From Bradyrhizobium sp. (GTDB lineage Bacteria > Pseudomonadota > Alphaproteobacteria > Rhizobiales > Xanthobacteraceae), in contig NZ_JALHLP010000003.1 in assembly GCF_022844465.1 (NCBI RefSeq), positions 186,001-250,000 on the forward strand: a stretch of 64,000 nucleotides of DNA, given 5' to 3'. Below the pieces are notes generated by a model that saw only the letters and a list, made by a program, of their open reading frames with translations, was not told the DNA's origin and did not search any database. The translations under genes were made by a program, and so were the position numbers. Every line of letters starts with the position of its first letter. Position 1 is the first letter of the stretch. Shown here one piece after another: positions 62,801 through 64,000 of this stretch.

Positions 62801-63565
62801 GGCGATGCGCCATGGCGTCTCCTCGTCATTGCCTTTTTGGGCGGGAGCGGCGAACGAGAGCGCGCCCTCGAAACGTGGCGCGCGGGCCTCGAAGGTCAGG
62901 ACGCCATCGAGATCGACCGCCAGCGCGCGCTGGCCCGGATCGATGTTCAGATGAATCCGGGTGCCGTTGCCGTCGGGGCCCTGCCCCGACGAGACGCGAA
63001 ACGGGTAACGCGTGTCCGACAGCATGAAGGTGCCGTCGCCGCGGATCGAGCCGGCGAGCGAGCGGACGTCGCCGCTGAAGACGATGTCGTTGAGTTCGAG
63101 CGTGCCACGGCTGGCCGCATCATGCAGGGCGATGCGGCCGGTGAGATTCAACCGATCGATCGCCAGCGAGCCCAGATTGAACGCACCGGTCGAGGCCGGC
63201 CAGTCGATCCGCCCTCGGGAATCCAGCCCAAGATCGAGCGACATGCCGTTGATCGTCAGTTCGGTGGCGCGCACCTCGCCGCGCATCAGCGACCCCAGGC
63301 TGAATTCCACATCGAGCTTGTCGGCGCGAACCTTGCCGAGGTCGTTGGCGCCGCCGACCACCACGGAATGCAGTTGCAACGAGGGCGACGGCAGCAGCCG
63401 GGCGTCAAGCTTGCCCCCGACGCGAACCGGCGCGCCGATGATCCGCGTCGCCTCGGCCTCGAACTGCGGCCGAAACTGGTTCCAGTCAATGAAGTACGGC
63501 CCGACAAGCGCGGCGATCAGCGCGATGATGAAGGCGATTGCCAGGCCGAGCAGCGTCGTCTGCAC
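59861..63565 (-). CDS. AsmA family outer-membrane biogenesis-type protein
   Basis: 1234 residues from a GTG at 63565, behind GGGGAG. An N-terminal membrane anchor (LLGLAIAFIIALIAALVGPYFI) is followed by the AsmA start DWNQFRPQFEAEATRIIGAPVRVGG-type and long beta-rich stretches. The C-terminal AsmA_2 region includes GTLTLEQARIAGLDPRAFEAG. The end is a Pro/Ala/Lys-rich tail from about residue 1130. Such proteins bridge the periplasm and are linked to lipid transport or outer-membrane assembly. It is monocistronic, convergent with the RHH gene. Confidence 0.9.
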   Translation of the reverse strand: MQTTLLGLAIAFIIALIAALVGPYFIDWNQFRPQFEAEATRIIGAPVRVGGKLDARLLPSPSLQLHSVVVGGANDLGKVRADKLDVEFSLGSLMRGEVRATELTINGMSLDLGLDSRGRIDWPASTGAFNLGSLAIDRLNLTGRIALHDAASRGTLELNDIVFSGDVRSLAGSIRGDGTFMLSDTRYPFRVSSGQGPDGNGTRIHLNIDPGQRALAVDLDGVLTFEARAPRFEGALSFAAPAQKGNDEETPWRIAAKVRADYSAARLEQVELTYGAEERALKLSGAGDIRFGATPLLRAALSARQLDADRFVAKTSSTSNSAKNSSANNPAEPVRAWPALRALTAGIPHLPLPSQIQLASEQVMLGGRPLQDIAAQLHGDAGSWRVHRLEFRAPGATRVSLSEAGAKNVGLDQFKAGINIESTDPDALLTWLQGRGDIGYRSQKPLRLRGDVTMASDGFVIDAMKAEIDGGTVEGRVAVSHRRPDRGSRIVAEVKAERLDLDAATAVARSLAGPQAEWPDEGQLSLDIGQAISAGQELRPLLARLGYSPNRISLDQLKIGQPDSVTLEGAGSFDRVNASGRLALDSGAASLARLTGLIAPFAPSLAARLDAMGSSPGPARLKLSLDLDNHPGQADRAQARAVVDLDSPQLKGRATLTARPPVAAITGVDLAALGRSEVGIEAKWSSGQGRALLALLGFDGAVAAGDGPAQFEGTATGAWGAALRLKARIAGTGLDAEAEGSAEPWAQDAKANLSLKVRSANLGPLLGLRPADTLAQNIGLSARVVLAGGRLTFDDLDSSIGGARLRGRLAVNLAHEKEVEGEIGADRLALAPAFAFALGAAGHDAAEPLGAGLMKGWRGRIAFQALQGLLPGGSEIQPVSGIIKSDGRSLTFDSIQGKIGGGEVTASVDARPGANGTMLNASVQFSGVDGTSLRYRNLAMPAGRASMQMTLTSQGRSASALSGALSGSGTLTLEQARIAGLDPRAFEAGVRANDSGQARDGARLAQIVEAALSAGALAIPSAQIPFIIRDGRVRVGATTLDGNGVRAVVSGGYDVPADQADIRAALALTMTAGRPEIQLFAVGTPDALTRSIDVTAFSSWLAVRAIDYETRRLDAIERGEPPPAMPAPISLPVDAHGPTPEAIPPGEALTHVPLPGRDPRRSPQKSKPAAPRAPPVVSAPLAPSPAGGQPQVAPLPPPIDVKPAAGAAKPKPRPPLALTPQVANPPRPPLQNSN

Positions 63566-63721
63566 GGTGTCTCCCCTTGAACCGCCCCGGCGCAGGCCGC
63601 GTCACGCCGAACCCGGTGCCGGAGCAACCCGGAATATAGAGACAAGTGTGCCGAAGTCACAGCGCCATCGCGAGCTGCCCCGATTAGACCGAATCAGGCG
63701 GGGAAACGCTGCCCGGAACCG

Positions 63722-64000
63722 TTACCAGCTCGCGGGCAAGCGCTTCAGGCCGCGCAACACGAAGGTCGGCCGCCATTCCGGATTGACCGCGTCATCGAGC
63801 CGCAGCTCCGGGAGCCGGCGCAACAGGGTCGAGATCGCGACCTCGGCCTCGATCCGCGCCAACTGGGCGCCGAGACAGAAGTGAATGCCGCCGCCAAACG
63901 ACAGCGGCCTGACGTTGGGCCGGGCGATAACGAGGCGCTCAGGGTGATCTGGATAGACCGCAGGATCGTGGTTGGCCGAGCCGAGCAGGCACAGCACGGT
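63722..64000 (-). CDS. Cytochrome P450, C-terminal part (N-terminus outside window)
   Basis: About 92 C-terminal residues. The heme-binding loop FGGGIHFCLGAQLARIEAE (Cys ligand) is preceded by ANHDPAVYPDHPERLVIAR and followed by the L-helix and the PEWRPTFVLRGLKRLPASW end, typical of bacterial soluble P450s. It probably hydroxylates a small organic substrate with a ferredoxin partner encoded elsewhere. The remaining roughly 300 residues lie beyond base 64000. Confidence 0.93.
   Translation of the reverse strand, partial: TVLCLLGSANHDPAVYPDHPERLVIARPNVRPLSFGGGIHFCLGAQLARIEAEVAISTLLRRLPELRLDDAVNPEWRPTFVLRGLKRLPASW

Overview
The window (about 64 kb, GC-rich) looks like chromosome of a Bradyrhizobium or a very close relative. 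The evidence is a circularly permuted two-piece tmRNA gene with the tag ANDNYAPVAQAA, an alphaproteobacterial sspB beside it, DUF2336/DUF4169/ribbon-helix-helix genes typical of Rhizobiales, many transporters and short-chain dehydrogenases, and several families of short palindromic dispersed repeats. Genus is inferred from family resemblance and was not tested. I see no prophage, CRISPR array, transposase gene or conjugation gene.

Layout. 1-9.6 kb is a catabolic region: a partial SDR, a Baeyer-Villiger-type monooxygenase, a DsbA/HCCA-isomerase-like protein, a GST-like protein and a class II aldolase-like protein, then a minus-strand run of CaiB-type CoA-transferase, unusual SDR, GST and epoxide hydrolase. 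A tRNA-Lys(CTT) follows at 9.8 kb, then a secreted LTXXQ protein, a secreted TPR-caspase-like protein, a repeat-rich gap, a secreted metallo-beta-lactamase-fold hydrolase, another SDR and a VOC protein. leuA (16.1-17.7 kb) has a leucine-rich leader peptide upstream. 18.2-28.6 kb is a long minus-strand run: a NitT/TauT-type transporter (ATPase, permease, an unusual response regulator with an excisionase-like HTH, binding protein), a NUDIX protein, a complete branched-chain amino acid type (Liv) transporter, and a PPK2 kinase overlapping the last liv gene. 28.7-31.0 kb holds an osmoprotectant-type transporter with permease and binding protein fused. 31.2-34.7 kb carries two tandem paralogous LTA-synthase-like membrane proteins.

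35-47 kb contains an SDR, a DUF2336 protein, ilvC, a LysE exporter, an EamA transporter, a methyltransferase, ilvN, a threonine dehydratase-like gene, ilvB/ilvI with a textbook Ile/Val/Leu leader peptide, promoter and terminator, and miaA and serB with overlapping divergent start codons. 47-53 kb is housekeeping: degP-like protease, DUF2065, hflC, hflK, folA, a GNAT gene and thyA. 53-56.3 kb is a tripartite tricarboxylate transporter (tctBAC order). 56.6-64 kb has ssrA, sspB, fumC, DUF4169, an RHH protein, a large AsmA-family protein and the C-terminal part of a cytochrome P450 cut by the window edge.

How it fits together. Branched-chain amino acid metabolism is concentrated here: leuA, ilvC, ilvN, ilvB/ilvI, a threonine dehydratase that can make 2-oxobutyrate, and a Liv-type importer. 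Two of these loci carry leader peptides that imply ribosome-mediated attenuation. ssrA and sspB encode the tagging RNA and the adaptor that hands tagged proteins to ClpXP. hflK/hflC, DUF2065 and the DegP-like protease form a membrane and periplasm quality-control block.
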